A stretch of DNA of 12,492 nt from Campylobacterales bacterium (GTDB lineage: Bacteria > Campylobacterota > Campylobacteria > Campylobacterales > Hydrogenimonadaceae). Each line of letters starts with the position of its first letter. Within the stretch, counting starts at the first letter, position 1. The notes beneath the pieces were generated by a model. It was given only the letters and a program-made list of their open reading frames with translations, made no database searches and was not told the origin of the DNA. The stretch is taken from assembly GCA_027067015.1 (NCBI GenBank), contig JAMOMS010000128.1, forward strand, positions 1 through 12,492, written 5' to 3'. Below, piece by piece: positions 1 to 9,138 of the stretch. Both the position numbers and the translations under genes were made by a program.

Positions 1-484
1 CCGCTCCATCGAGCAGGTATGCCTCCTCCCGATCCGACGCGTCGGCGCAAAGCCTGGAGAGCGGATCGGTATCGCCCTCTTCGTATCCCAAAATCTCCTG
101 TCCGAGCCGCTGCATCGCTTTGTGACGCGAACAGATCAGATCGCGGCAATCCTCCAGCGCCAGTGCAGTCGCCGGGGCCCCGACAATCGGCATGCGACCC
201 TGCTCCAACAGCCGTTCTCTGCGCCGAGCCGCCGCCGATGCCTTCGACATGACCAGATCCCTGTAATGACGAAAAGCGCTCCTGTGTCGGTTGAGTTTTT
301 CGGCAAGCATCCCGTTTTTGCGCTTGAGATAGGCATATTTGGCGCTCAGCCGCTCGTAGGCCTGCTTGTAGTAATCCCCATCGCCCGAAGGAGGCATCGC
401 CCCCGGTTCCTTGGCCACAGAGAGGTAAAGGGCTGCGCCGGCCAGAAGCAGCGCGGCGCCCAGCGATGCGACGATCCATTTCAT
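1..484 (-). CDS. Hypothetical membrane-anchored helical protein (C-terminus cut by window edge)
   Basis: I do not recognise this protein. The frame is open from the ATG at 484-482 to the left edge, giving 161 visible residues and no stop. Residues 3-22 form one hydrophobic segment (WIVASLGAALLLAGAALYLS) after a short MK start, so it should be an inner-membrane anchor or an uncleaved signal. After a Pro/Gly linker (about 27-37), residues 38-98 and 105-135 are charged, Lys/Arg/Glu-rich and probably helical, possibly coiled coil, and would lie in the periplasm. Cysteines are at 113, 118 and 146. A GGAAAG ribosome site sits 9 nt before the ATG, which supports the start. It follows clpB on the same strand but is separated from it by a strong terminator, so it is probably a separate unit. 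The existence of the gene is fairly sure; its function is unknown. Confidence 0.68.
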   Translation of the reverse strand, partial: MKWIVASLGAALLLAGAALYLSVAKEPGAMPPSGDGDYYKQAYERLSAKYAYLKRKNGMLAEKLNRHRSAFRHYRDLVMSKASAAARRRERLLEQGRMPIVGAPATALALEDCRDLICSRHKAMQRLGQEILGYEEGDTDPLSRLCADASDREEAYLLDGA

Positions 485-517
485 GCGTTCAGACTTTCCA
501 AATAGAGTTTCGGGGAT

Positions 518-546
518 ATTTTACAGTAACTTCGGCGGCGACAAAA
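518..546 (-). promoter_or_regulatory. Weak candidate promoter for the gene starting at 484
   Basis: On the minus strand a TAAAAT box lies at 523-518, which would put the transcription start near 511 and give a leader of about 27 nt. The matching -35 position (546-541) reads TTTTGT and overlaps the terminator T-tract, so only the -10 box has any support. A -35 box is often poorly conserved in Campylobacterota sigma-70 promoters. The alternative is read-through from clpB. Confidence 0.3.
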
Positions 547-576
547 AAAAAGGCCGGCGCCGCGAAGGCACCGGCC
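543..576 (-). terminator. Rho-independent terminator after clpB
   Basis: On the minus strand GGCCGGTGCC (576-567) pairs with GGCGCCGGCC (561-552) across a 5-nt loop: ten base pairs with one G-U wobble. Nine T residues (551-543) follow directly. It begins 19 nt past the clpB stop, so it ends the clpB transcript. No other terminator of this quality was seen in the window. Confidence 0.93.
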
Positions 577-595
577 GATGTATCGGAAAATCCGA

Positions 596-3172
<2,577 letters not shown>

Positions 3173-3177
3173 TACGT

Positions 3178-3184
3178 CTCCTTT
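3178..3184 (-). promoter_or_regulatory. Ribosome binding site of clpB
   Basis: AAAGGAG (3184-3178 on the minus strand) sits 5 nt before the clpB ATG. It is a near-perfect site and fixes the start. It lies two bases from the foot of the leader hairpin at 3187-3204, and a CUCC at the far side of that hairpin could in principle pair with the GGAG. Confidence 0.8.
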
Positions 3185-3186
3185 GC

Positions 3187-3204
3187 CCCCGCCTTTGGGC
3201 GGAG
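3187..3204 (-). promoter_or_regulatory. GC-rich hairpin in the clpB leader
   Basis: Read on the minus strand, CUCCGCC (3204-3198) pairs with GGCGGGG (3193-3187) around a CAAA loop: seven base pairs with one G-U, in the leader just upstream of the ribosome binding site. It has no T-tract, so it is not a terminator. Possible roles are mRNA stability or control of translation start; neither is shown by the sequence. Confidence 0.45.
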
Positions 3205-3225
3205 TCTCTCATTTTTTAGGCAGAT

Positions 3226-3231
3226 TTTATA
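3226..3231 (-). promoter_or_regulatory. Candidate proximal clpB promoter (-10 box)
   Basis: TATAAA on the minus strand (3231-3226) would start transcription near 3219 and give a leader of about 47 nt. There is no good -35 box. The perfect palindrome at 3252-3265 ends 20 nt upstream, so it would cover about -46 to -33 of this promoter, a usual place for an operator or activator site. Confidence 0.4.
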
Positions 3232-3251
3232 CCGATTCTGGCAACTTTTCC

Positions 3252-3265
3252 GCGACTTAAGTCGC
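3252..3265. promoter_or_regulatory. Perfect 14-bp palindrome, candidate operator of clpB
   Basis: GCGACTTAAGTCGC is identical on both strands. It lies about 80 bp before the clpB start, between a distal promoter and a proximal -10 box. It matches neither the HrcA CIRCE element (TTAGCACTC-N9-GAGTGCTAA) nor the HspR consensus (CTTGAGT-N7-ACTCAAG), the two known heat-shock operators of this phylum. A short unspaced palindrome suits a small dimeric repressor. That it binds a regulator is inference from symmetry and position. Confidence 0.5.
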
Positions 3266-3292
3266 ACACCCGAACGGTAACACACCAAAATG

Positions 3293-3322
3293 ATAATATC
3301 ACATTTAGTCAGATCATGTCAA
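3293..3322 (-). promoter_or_regulatory. Distal clpB promoter (TTGACA - 18 nt - TATTAT)
   Basis: On the minus strand a perfect TTGACA (3322-3317) is followed after 18 nt by TATTAT (3298-3293), a good sigma-70 promoter. Transcription would start near 3286, giving a leader of about 114 nt that contains the 14-bp palindrome at roughly +22 to +35. A repressor bound there could act as a roadblock. No RpoH-type promoter was seen. Confidence 0.6.
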
Positions 3323-3408
3323 AGTTTCTTACAAATATTATTCAATTCCAAAAGCAAAACCAGGTAAACGAGACGGGGCCATTTATCCGCTTTTCAGAGA
3401 CAACCTAT

Positions 3409-3414
3409 TATAAT
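3409..3414 (+). promoter_or_regulatory. -10 box of the candidate ctpA-pur promoter
   Basis: A perfect TATAAT at 3409-3414 lies 39 nt before the ATG at 3454 and would start transcription near 3421. The -35 position (3386-3391) is weak, but the upstream DNA from about 3320 to 3365 is AT-rich. This box lies inside the longest open frame of the peptidase gene, which argues for the inner start. It probably drives the whole seven-gene block to 8945. Confidence 0.6.
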
Positions 3415-3453
3415 ATCTTCCAAAAATCTTGCCAGGAACGGACCGCAACCAAA

Positions 3454-4773
3454 ATGAAAAAAAGACAATCTCTCATGACCGTCGGTTTTCTCTCCACCGC
3501 CGTCGCGCTTACCCTCATGAGCGCGCCCGGACTGCTTGCCAAAAGCACGCCTACAACCGATACCGTCTCCAAACTGGAGGCGCTGACCAAATTCACCCAG
3601 GTTGTCAGCACCGTCGAACACTACTATGTTGACGACCTGAGTATCAACGAGATCATCAACAAAGCCATCAAGGGCCTCATGGCCAATCTCGACGCCCACT
3701 CCTCCTTTCTGGACGCCAAAAGCTTCAAGGAGATGAAGATCCAGACCTCCGGCGAATTCGGGGGGCTGGGTATCACCGTCGGTATGCGTGACGGGGCGCT
3801 CACCGTCATCGCCCCGCTTGACGGCACACCCGCCGACAAAGCGGGCATCAAAGCCGGCGACATCATTCTAAAAATCGACGACAAATCGACCCTCAACATG
3901 ACACTGGATGAGGCGGTCAAGCTGATGCGGGGTAAGCCCGGCACCAAAATCAAGCTGACTGTTGTGCGCAAAAACGAACCCAAACCCATTGTCATTCCCA
4001 TCACCCGCGCCATTATCAAGATCCAATCGGTCTACACCAAGAAAATCGACGGCGATATCCTTTACATTCGTATCGTCTCTTTTGACAAAAAAGTGGTTAA
4101 GGATGTCAAAAAGGCCCTGGCCGACAACCCGACGGCCAAGGGCATTATTATTGACCTGCGCAACAACCCCGGCGGCCTGCTGGATCAGGCGGTGGGACTG
4201 GTGGACCTGTTTGTCGATCACGGCGTCATCGTCTCCCAAAAAGGACGGGTCAAAGAGGAAAACGACGTTTATAAAGCCCACAAAGCTGGCACCCGCGCCC
4301 ACATTCCGCTGGTAGTTCTCGTTAACGGCGGAAGCGCGAGCGCGAGCGAGATTGTCAGCGGCTCACTGCAGGACCACCGCCGGGCCGTTATCGTGGGTGA
4401 AAAGACGTTCGGCAAGGGATCGGTACAGATTATTATGCCCATCAACAAAAAAGAGGCCCTGCGCCTTACCATCGCCCGCTACTATCTTCCCAGCGGCCGT
4501 ACCATCCAGGCCGTCGGCGTCACGCCCGATATCAAAGTGCCTTTCGGCAAGGTACAGATTGAGGAAGATACCTTCGCCATCAAGGAAGCGGAGCTGAAAA
4601 AACACCTCAAAAGCGAGTTGGAGAAGATCGACGGCAAAAAAAGGACAACAAAATCCTCCAAAAAAGAGGATAAGAAAAAGGTTATCACCGAAAAAGAACT
4701 GCACAACGACAACCAGCTTAAAGAGGGTGTCGATATTCTGCGCGCGCTCATCATCACTCACGGAAGGAAATAA
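3454..4773 (+). CDS. ctpA: Carboxy-terminal processing peptidase (CtpA/Prc-like, family S41)
   Basis: This is a periplasmic serine protease that trims or degrades proteins from their C-termini. From the ATG at 3454 it has 439 residues: signal sequence MKKRQSLMTV followed by a hydrophobic stretch ending near GLLAK (residue 30); PDZ domain about 95-175 (GGLGITV, then GIKAGDIILKIDD); S41 core about 185-365. The Ser/Lys/Gln catalytic set matches the CtpB pattern: Ser296 in GGSASASE, Lys321 in FGKGSVQ, Gln325. A Lys-rich tail (395-412) comes before the C-terminal helix. The frame is open 46 codons further up to an ATG at 3316, but that extension lacks a signal peptide at its start and contains the TATAAT box at 3409, so I chose 3454. 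The ribosome site is weak (GGA 11 nt upstream). purC follows after 3 nt. The substrate is unknown. Confidence 0.93.
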   Translation: MKKRQSLMTVGFLSTAVALTLMSAPGLLAKSTPTTDTVSKLEALTKFTQVVSTVEHYYVDDLSINEIINKAIKGLMANLDAHSSFLDAKSFKEMKIQTSGEFGGLGITVGMRDGALTVIAPLDGTPADKAGIKAGDIILKIDDKSTLNMTLDEAVKLMRGKPGTKIKLTVVRKNEPKPIVIPITRAIIKIQSVYTKKIDGDILYIRIVSFDKKVVKDVKKALADNPTAKGIIIDLRNNPGGLLDQAVGLVDLFVDHGVIVSQKGRVKEENDVYKAHKAGTRAHIPLVVLVNGGSASASEIVSGSLQDHRRAVIVGEKTFGKGSVQIIMPINKKEALRLTIARYYLPSGRTIQAVGVTPDIKVPFGKVQIEEDTFAIKEAELKKHLKSELEKIDGKKRTTKSSKKEDKKKVITEKELHNDNQLKEGVDILRALIITHGRK

Positions 4774-4776
4774 CCG

Positions 4777-5496
4777 ATGCAAAAACGCGATCTCCTTTAT
4801 GAAGGCAAGGCCAAACGGCTCTTCACCACCGACGACGACAACCTTTTGATTGCCGAATTCAAAGACGACCTGACCGCTTTTAACGGCGAAAAACACGACA
4901 CCGAAGCGGGTAAAGGCGCATTGAACAACCGTATCAGCACCGAGCTCTTCAAGCTCCTTGAAAGCAAGGGGATCCCCACCCACTACGTCGATACCCCCGA
5001 CGAGAACCATATGCTGGTCAAAAAAGTGGAGATTATCCTGATTGAGGTGGTGGTACGCAATATCGCCACCGGCAGTCTCTCCAAACGGCTGGGTATCGAA
5101 GACGGCACCAAACTCCCCTTTACCCTGGTGGAGTTCTACTACAAACGCGACGACCTGAACGACCCCATCATCAACGACGAGCACTGCCTTATTCTTGATC
5201 TGGTGCGCCACGAGGGAGACCTGGAGGAGCTCAAACGGCTGGGCCGGGAGATTAACGTCATTCTCAAATCCTTCTTCGCCGACAAGGGCCTGAACCTGGT
5301 CGATTTCAAGGTGGAGTTCGGCTACGACCGTGAAGGCAATATTTTATTGGCTGATGAGATCAGCCCCGACAGTTGCCGGTTTTGGGATATGGAATCGGGC
5401 GAAAAGCTGGACAAAGACCGCTTCCGCCAGGGACTTGGCGGCGTGAAAGTCGCCTATGAAGAGGTTCTTAAACGCATTTTGGGAGAAAACAAATGA
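4777..5496 (+). CDS. purC: SAICAR synthase (phosphoribosylaminoimidazole-succinocarboxamide synthase)
   Basis: PurC joins CAIR and aspartate with ATP to give SAICAR, a late step of de novo purine synthesis, in the cytoplasm. Its 239 residues match the short bacterial form. Family motifs are visible: LYEGKAKR near the N-terminus (7-14, ATP site), [12 protein letters not shown] (28-39), [14 protein letters not shown] (91-104) and the aspartate/CAIR-binding [12 protein letters not shown] (193-204). It begins 3 nt after the peptidase stop with GGAAGGA just upstream, and its stop overlaps the purS start (ATGA), so it is translated with both neighbours. Confidence 0.97.
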   Translation: MQKRDLLYEGKAKRLFTTDDDNLLIAEFKDDLTAFNGEKHDTEAGKGALNNRISTELFKLLESKGIPTHYVDTPDENHMLVKKVEIILIEVVVRNIATGSLSKRLGIEDGTKLPFTLVEFYYKRDDLNDPIINDEHCLILDLVRHEGDLEELKRLGREINVILKSFFADKGLNLVDFKVEFGYDREGNILLADEISPDSCRFWDMESGEKLDKDRFRQGLGGVKVAYEEVLKRILGENK

Positions 5497-5735
5497 AAGC
5501 CATCGTCAACGTCTATCTGAAAGAGGGGGTTCTTGACCCCCAGGGCAAAGCGGTTCACCACGCCCTGGATTCGCTGGGTTTTAACGGTGTCAAAGATGTC
5601 CGTGTCGGCAAGCAGATCGTTTTGGAGCTGGAAGCCAATGACAAAGAGACGGCCAAGACGGAAGTGCAGAAGATGTGCGAAACCCTGTTGGCCAATACCG
5701 TGATTGAAGATTACAACGTCGAGATTGTCTCATGA
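5493..5735 (+). CDS. purS: PurS, small subunit of FGAM synthase
   Basis: PurS (80 residues) is a small structural subunit that holds PurQ and the short form of PurL together as FGAM synthase, which converts FGAR and glutamine to FGAM. It shows the family pattern: N-terminal strand [17 protein letters not shown], then HHALDSLGF and [11 protein letters not shown]. It overlaps purC by 4 nt (ATGA) and purQ by 4 nt (ATGA). GGGAG lies 7 nt before its start. purS next to purQ implies a short-type PurL, whose gene is not in this window. Confidence 0.96.
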   Translation: MKAIVNVYLKEGVLDPQGKAVHHALDSLGFNGVKDVRVGKQIVLELEANDKETAKTEVQKMCETLLANTVIEDYNVEIVS

Positions 5736-6403
5736 ACGTGACCGTTTTGCAGTTTCCGGGCACCAACTGCGAATTTGACACCCAATACGCTTTTAAACGG
5801 CTCAACCAAAACGTCACCATTCTTTGGCACGAAGAGACCGCCCTGCCCGAAAATACCGACCTGGTCGTAGTCCCCGGCGGATTCAGCTACGGCGACTACC
5901 TGCGTAGCGGCGCCATCGCCCGCTTCAGTCCCGTCATGCAAGCGGTCAAGGCGTTTGCCGAAAAAGGGGGCTATGTCTTGGGCATCTGCAACGGCTTTCA
6001 GATTCTGCTTGAGAGCCACCTGCTCCCCGGCGCCATGAAACGCAACGAAAACCTCCACTTTGTCTCCAAGCACCACTGGCTCAAAGTGGAAAATCGCGAC
6101 AACCGCTTTTTGAGCAAATGCGAGGTGGGAGAGCTCTTAAACATCCCCATCGCCCACGCCGAGGGGAACTACTTTATTGAAGAAGAGGGCCTCAAGGCGC
6201 TTTGGGATAACGGCCAAGTCCTGCTGACCTATTGCGATTCAGCGGGCAACCCGGCCAACCCCAACGGCTCGGTGGACAATATCGCCGGCATCTGCAACAA
6301 AGGGCGCAACGTCTTTGGCCTGATGCCCCACCCCGAAAGAGCCATGGAAGAGATTCTCGGCTCCGCTGACGGCGTAAAAATGCTGGAAGGGCTTTGCTCC
6401 TGA
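5732..6403 (+). CDS. purQ: PurQ, glutamine amidotransferase subunit of FGAM synthase
   Basis: PurQ hydrolyses glutamine and passes ammonia to PurL in FGAM synthesis. It is a class I (triad) amidotransferase of 223 residues: [10 protein letters not shown] at the start, [13 protein letters not shown] (46-58) forming the oxyanion region, nucleophile Cys86 in GICNGFQ, and His200/Glu202 in MPHPER. All three catalytic residues are present. It starts inside the purS stop (ATGA) with only a weak ribosome site (GAG about 9 nt upstream), so translation probably depends on coupling to purS. Its end overlaps the next reading frame by 10 nt. Confidence 0.97.
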   Translation: MNVTVLQFPGTNCEFDTQYAFKRLNQNVTILWHEETALPENTDLVVVPGGFSYGDYLRSGAIARFSPVMQAVKAFAEKGGYVLGICNGFQILLESHLLPGAMKRNENLHFVSKHHWLKVENRDNRFLSKCEVGELLNIPIAHAEGNYFIEEEGLKALWDNGQVLLTYCDSAGNPANPNGSVDNIAGICNKGRNVFGLMPHPERAMEEILGSADGVKMLEGLCS

Positions 6404-7500
6404 CTGTGCGGCTCTTGGTATTGACCTTCGCGCTCTTCTCCGTTTTATGGGGAAGGGGCAATCTGGCATGGGAAGAGAGCGGTGACTATAACCGGCCACC
6501 GCTTGCGCAAACACAAGAAGCCCTCCTCTATATCACACCCGAAAACTACCCTCAAAAACTTTATATCGGCCAAATCTTTGCCGTCACGTTAAAAATCACG
6601 TCGCTTAATCGCCATCTTCCCTACTCGGTTACTATAAAAGGCGGCAAAAACGTCTACGCGCTCAGCCGCGTGAAATACCTCTCACCCAAATCGCGTGCCC
6701 GTGTCACTTTCTATTTCAAAGCCACCGGTACGCCGGTGGTAGTGCCGCGCTTTATTGTTCAATACGAAAACGGCACCGGTCGAGCCGGGACAACGCCCCG
6801 TTCTATTCCCGCCGTCCGACTTAATCCGCCCCGTCACTACAGCGGCGTGTTGGCCACGAGCCTTCAACTGTTAAACTACCAGGCTTCCACTTACGATCAA
6901 AACCGTAACATTCTGGTTTTGGATATGAACGCCTCGTTCGCCAATCTACGCGACTTTCATCTTCCCGGGGCATTAAAAGAGGGAATTGACACCTTTAAGG
7001 GCGGGCCGCTCGCTTCCAAAATGGTCTATTATGCCGTCTTACCCGAAAGTACCGAACAGGTACGTTTTAGCTACTTTAACCTAACCAAAAACCGCTACGA
7101 AACCTTCCGTATTCCGGTGCTTGTCAAACGCAGTAGCGTCAGCACCCAGACCAACCTCGACCCGCAGGCCAGCGAGTTTACCCGGTTCAAGATCGCCGTG
7201 ACGCTCTTTTTCATCGCGCTGTGGCTCCTGCTTTGGTTCAAAACCCGCCGCTGGCGCTATCCCTTTTATGTCACATTGGCCACCGCCTATCTGCTGACCT
7301 ACCTCATTCCGCTTAAAAAGGTCTGCCTCAAACGCAACACCGTGGTCTATCTACTGCCAACACCCCAAAGCACTGCCTTTATGCGCATGGATAAAGAGAC
7401 TGAAGCCAAAGAGATGGCCATACGGGGCGACTATGTCAAAATCCAGCTTCCCAATAACCGAATAGGATGGATCAAACATGAAGATCTTTGCCAAAATTAG
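6394..7500 (+). CDS. Putative periplasmic/membrane protein with C-terminal bacterial SH3 domain
   Basis: The function is not known to me. The 368 residues show an N-terminal signal-like segment (about 5-19, [15 protein letters not shown]), a beta-rich periplasmic region (about 45-250) with a BatD- or immunoglobulin-like look, two membrane helices (about 266-283 and 289-307) joined by the basic turn KTRRWR, and a C-terminal SH3-like fold (about 310-366) ending in [18 protein letters not shown]. If the signal segment is kept as an anchor there are three membrane spans. There is no suitable ATG. The frame opens with TTG at 6394, only 3 nt after GGAAGG and overlapping purQ; GTG at 6406, 14 nt after that site, and TTG at 6415 are alternatives, so the start is uncertain by up to seven codons. 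Its end overlaps plsC by 23 nt. SH3b domains often bind peptidoglycan, but that role is only inferred. Confidence 0.85.
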   Translation: MLLTVRLLVLTFALFSVLWGRGNLAWEESGDYNRPPLAQTQEALLYITPENYPQKLYIGQIFAVTLKITSLNRHLPYSVTIKGGKNVYALSRVKYLSPKSRARVTFYFKATGTPVVVPRFIVQYENGTGRAGTTPRSIPAVRLNPPRHYSGVLATSLQLLNYQASTYDQNRNILVLDMNASFANLRDFHLPGALKEGIDTFKGGPLASKMVYYAVLPESTEQVRFSYFNLTKNRYETFRIPVLVKRSSVSTQTNLDPQASEFTRFKIAVTLFFIALWLLLWFKTRRWRYPFYVTLATAYLLTYLIPLKKVCLKRNTVVYLLPTPQSTAFMRMDKETEAKEMAIRGDYVKIQLPNNRIGWIKHEDLCQN

Positions 7501-8182
7501 GTTCTTTTACGCCGCATTTGTCATCTCCTTTGTGGTCTCGGTCATGATACCGTTGTTAAAACTTTTGCCCAACCGCAAACGCGAGATACTCCACTACGGC
7601 AACCGGGTAATGGTGGCCCTGCTGGGCGCGCGTATCGAAACCGTCGGCCAACCCGATGAAAGGGCCCGGCTTTACGTTATGAACCACCAGGGCATCGTCG
7701 ATATTATCGTCATGGAAGCGCTACTGAAAAAGAATCTTCGCTGGGTCGCCAAAAAGGAGCTTTTTGAGGTGCCGTGGTTTGGGCTACTGCTTAAAAACGC
7801 CGAGATGATCAGCATCGACCGACAGGATCGCAAAGGGTTGATCAAACTGCTTAAAGAGGTAAAAACCTCTATCGAAAAGATGCACCGGCCCGTGGCTATC
7901 TTCCCCGAGGGGACCCGTTCCAAAACCCAAAAGCTTCTGCCTTTCAAAGAGGGCACCCGCATGATCGCCGAAAAATTCGGTCTTATCGTCCAGCCGGTCG
8001 TGATCGTGGGAAGCAAGCGCATTGTCAACGAACATGAAAAAACATCGGGCTCAGGTACTGTCAAGGTGATCTTCCTGCCGGCCATCGACGCCAAAGAGGC
8101 GCCCCAAAAGTGGTATGAAGAGCTCCATGCCCAGATGCAAAGACGCATTGACGAAGAGGCCGGGCATGGGCTGTTTCGCTAA
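7478..8182 (+). CDS. plsC: 1-acyl-sn-glycerol-3-phosphate acyltransferase (PlsC family)
   Basis: PlsC adds the second acyl chain to lysophosphatidic acid, giving phosphatidic acid at the inner face of the cytoplasmic membrane. The 234 residues have an N-terminal membrane helix (about 7-28), the catalytic NHxxxxD box as NHQGIVD (69-75), and the glycerol-phosphate binding box FPEGTRS (142-148). Positions KEGT (157-160) and QPVVIVG (172-178) also fit the family. The length is normal. The ATG lies inside the upstream gene, with AGGA about 10 nt before it, and the 3' end overlaps the next gene. gpsA, which supplies the glycerol-3-phosphate backbone for this pathway, is nearby on the opposite strand. 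The substrate assignment rests on family; other acyl acceptors are possible. Confidence 0.94.
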   Translation: MKIFAKIRFFYAAFVISFVVSVMIPLLKLLPNRKREILHYGNRVMVALLGARIETVGQPDERARLYVMNHQGIVDIIVMEALLKKNLRWVAKKELFEVPWFGLLLKNAEMISIDRQDRKGLIKLLKEVKTSIEKMHRPVAIFPEGTRSKTQKLLPFKEGTRMIAEKFGLIVQPVVIVGSKRIVNEHEKTSGSGTVKVIFLPAIDAKEAPQKWYEELHAQMQRRIDEEAGHGLFR

Positions 8183-8945
8183 ACTTTTCCTCTTTTCACT
8201 CCTTTTAACGCCGATACTTTGGAGTGCCGAGCCCCTGCGCATCGGAACCGACGCCGCCTTGCCCCCCTACACATTTAAAAACGCCGAAGGCCAAACGGTG
8301 GGCATTGAGATAGATCTGGCCCGACTGGTGGCCCAATCCCTCAACCGCCCTTTGCGAATCAAAATCCTACCCTTCAAAAAACTTTTTGACGCCCTGAAAG
8401 ACGGGGAGATCGACATGATCATGGCGGGCCTTTCCGTAACCAAAGCGCGTGCAGAAAAAATGCTCTTTACCGTCCCGTGGTGGCATACGGCCCAGATGGC
8501 CCTCACCCATCAGGCCAACCGCCTCATTCCCAATCCCTCCTCCGGCGGCACCGGGATGCGCGTGGGCTACCTAAAAGAGACCACGGGCCAACTACTGGTT
8601 AGTCGCCGCTTTCATAAAGCCAAATCTTTTGGATTCGAGACAATCGAAGAGGGCATCGCCAAGCTTATTCATAACCAAATCGACTACCTCTTTGTGGACG
8701 CCCCCACCGTCTGGTACTACACCAGCGTCCACCCGCTTGAGCATATCGCCGGCTGGTACCTTCCCTACACCGACGAGCCCCTGGCCTGGGCCCTTCGTCC
8801 AAATCAAACGGCGCTGAAAAAAGCGTTGGACGCACACATCCAAACGTGGCGCCAGGACGGCACTATCCGTAAAATCCTCGGGCACTGGATTCCGGCGGCG
8901 GCAGTCGCGCCCAACCCCGACAGACTTATCCGTTTTGACCGGTAA
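8166..8945 (+). CDS. Periplasmic solute-binding protein, family 3 (polar amino acid type)
   Basis: A periplasmic binding protein of the SBP_bac_3 family, which usually captures amino acids for an ABC importer or serves as a sensor. From ATG 8166 it has 259 residues: a signal peptide (MGCFAKLFLFSLLLTPILWSA, cleavage likely before EPLRIG) and then the two-lobe fold with LRIGTDAALPPYTF (24-37), GIEIDLARLV (46-55), the ligand-site stretch EIDMIMAGLSVTKAR (81-95) and the second-lobe IDYLFVDAPTV (172-182). The frame is open to an ATG at 8115, but that would put 17 charged residues before the signal peptide; AGAGG 6 nt before 8166 supports the inner start. It overlaps plsC by 17 nt. No permease or ATPase follows on this strand. 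The 3' end overlaps the convergent gene by 20 bp. The ligand is unknown. Confidence 0.88.
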   Translation: MGCFAKLFLFSLLLTPILWSAEPLRIGTDAALPPYTFKNAEGQTVGIEIDLARLVAQSLNRPLRIKILPFKKLFDALKDGEIDMIMAGLSVTKARAEKMLFTVPWWHTAQMALTHQANRLIPNPSSGGTGMRVGYLKETTGQLLVSRRFHKAKSFGFETIEEGIAKLIHNQIDYLFVDAPTVWYYTSVHPLEHIAGWYLPYTDEPLAWALRPNQTALKKALDAHIQTWRQDGTIRKILGHWIPAAAVAPNPDRLIRFDR

Positions 8946-9138
8946 GTTCCCGCAGTTTCGCCTTGCAGGCAACAATCTGCTCTTTGATTTTTGCCATCAT
9001 TTCGCGGGCTTCGCCCTCCTCAAAATCGTTGTCGGCCCACTCCAGCTTCTCGGCCCACGCCAGATAGCGGGCCTTGAGCTCTTTAAACTCTTTTTGCAAC
9101 GCTTCAGGTGTCGGTGTCTTACTCTCTTTATTGGGCAT
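8926..9138 (-). CDS. Small helical protein of unknown function (70 aa)
   Basis: I do not recognise this protein. It has 70 residues, is rich in Lys, Glu and Ala, and is probably all helix, with a disordered Lys/Thr/Pro start (MPNKESKTPTPEALQ), a coiled-coil-like stretch (about 12-65), an acidic patch (EWADNDFEEGEAREMM) and one cysteine (57). It has no signal or membrane segment, so it should be cytoplasmic. It looks real: AGGAG lies 5 nt before the ATG, and the ATG directly follows the TAG of the ABC ATPase with no base between, so the two are translationally coupled. Its last codons run antisense to the end of the solute-binding protein gene. It might partner the ATPase, but only position suggests it. 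Confidence 0.72.
   Translation of the reverse strand: MPNKESKTPTPEALQKEFKELKARYLAWAEKLEWADNDFEEGEAREMMAKIKEQIVACKAKLRELTGQNG

Noticed and set aside
122..505. A 127-codon plus-strand frame at the left end
   Set aside because: It is antisense to the minus-strand gene ending at the window edge, which has a ribosome site and a sensible membrane segment; the plus frame has neither.
3316..3453. A 46-codon N-terminal extension of the S41 peptidase
   Set aside because: The extension contains the TATAAT box at 3409, overlaps the distal clpB promoter, and would bury the signal peptide that starts at 3454.
3173..3453. A CIRCE or HspR operator, or a purine riboswitch, in the divergent region
   Set aside because: I looked for the inverted repeats TTAGCACTC/GAGTGCTAA and CTTGAGT/ACTCAAG and for a purine-aptamer-like leader, and found none.
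4333..4350. The short GCGAGC-type tandem repeat in the peptidase gene
   Set aside because: It encodes the conserved Ser-Ala-Ser-Ala-Ser stretch around the catalytic serine, so it follows from the protein sequence.
8115..8165. A 17-codon extension of the solute-binding protein
   Set aside because: It would place charged residues ahead of a clean signal peptide, and AGAGG 6 nt before the ATG at 8166 gives a better start.
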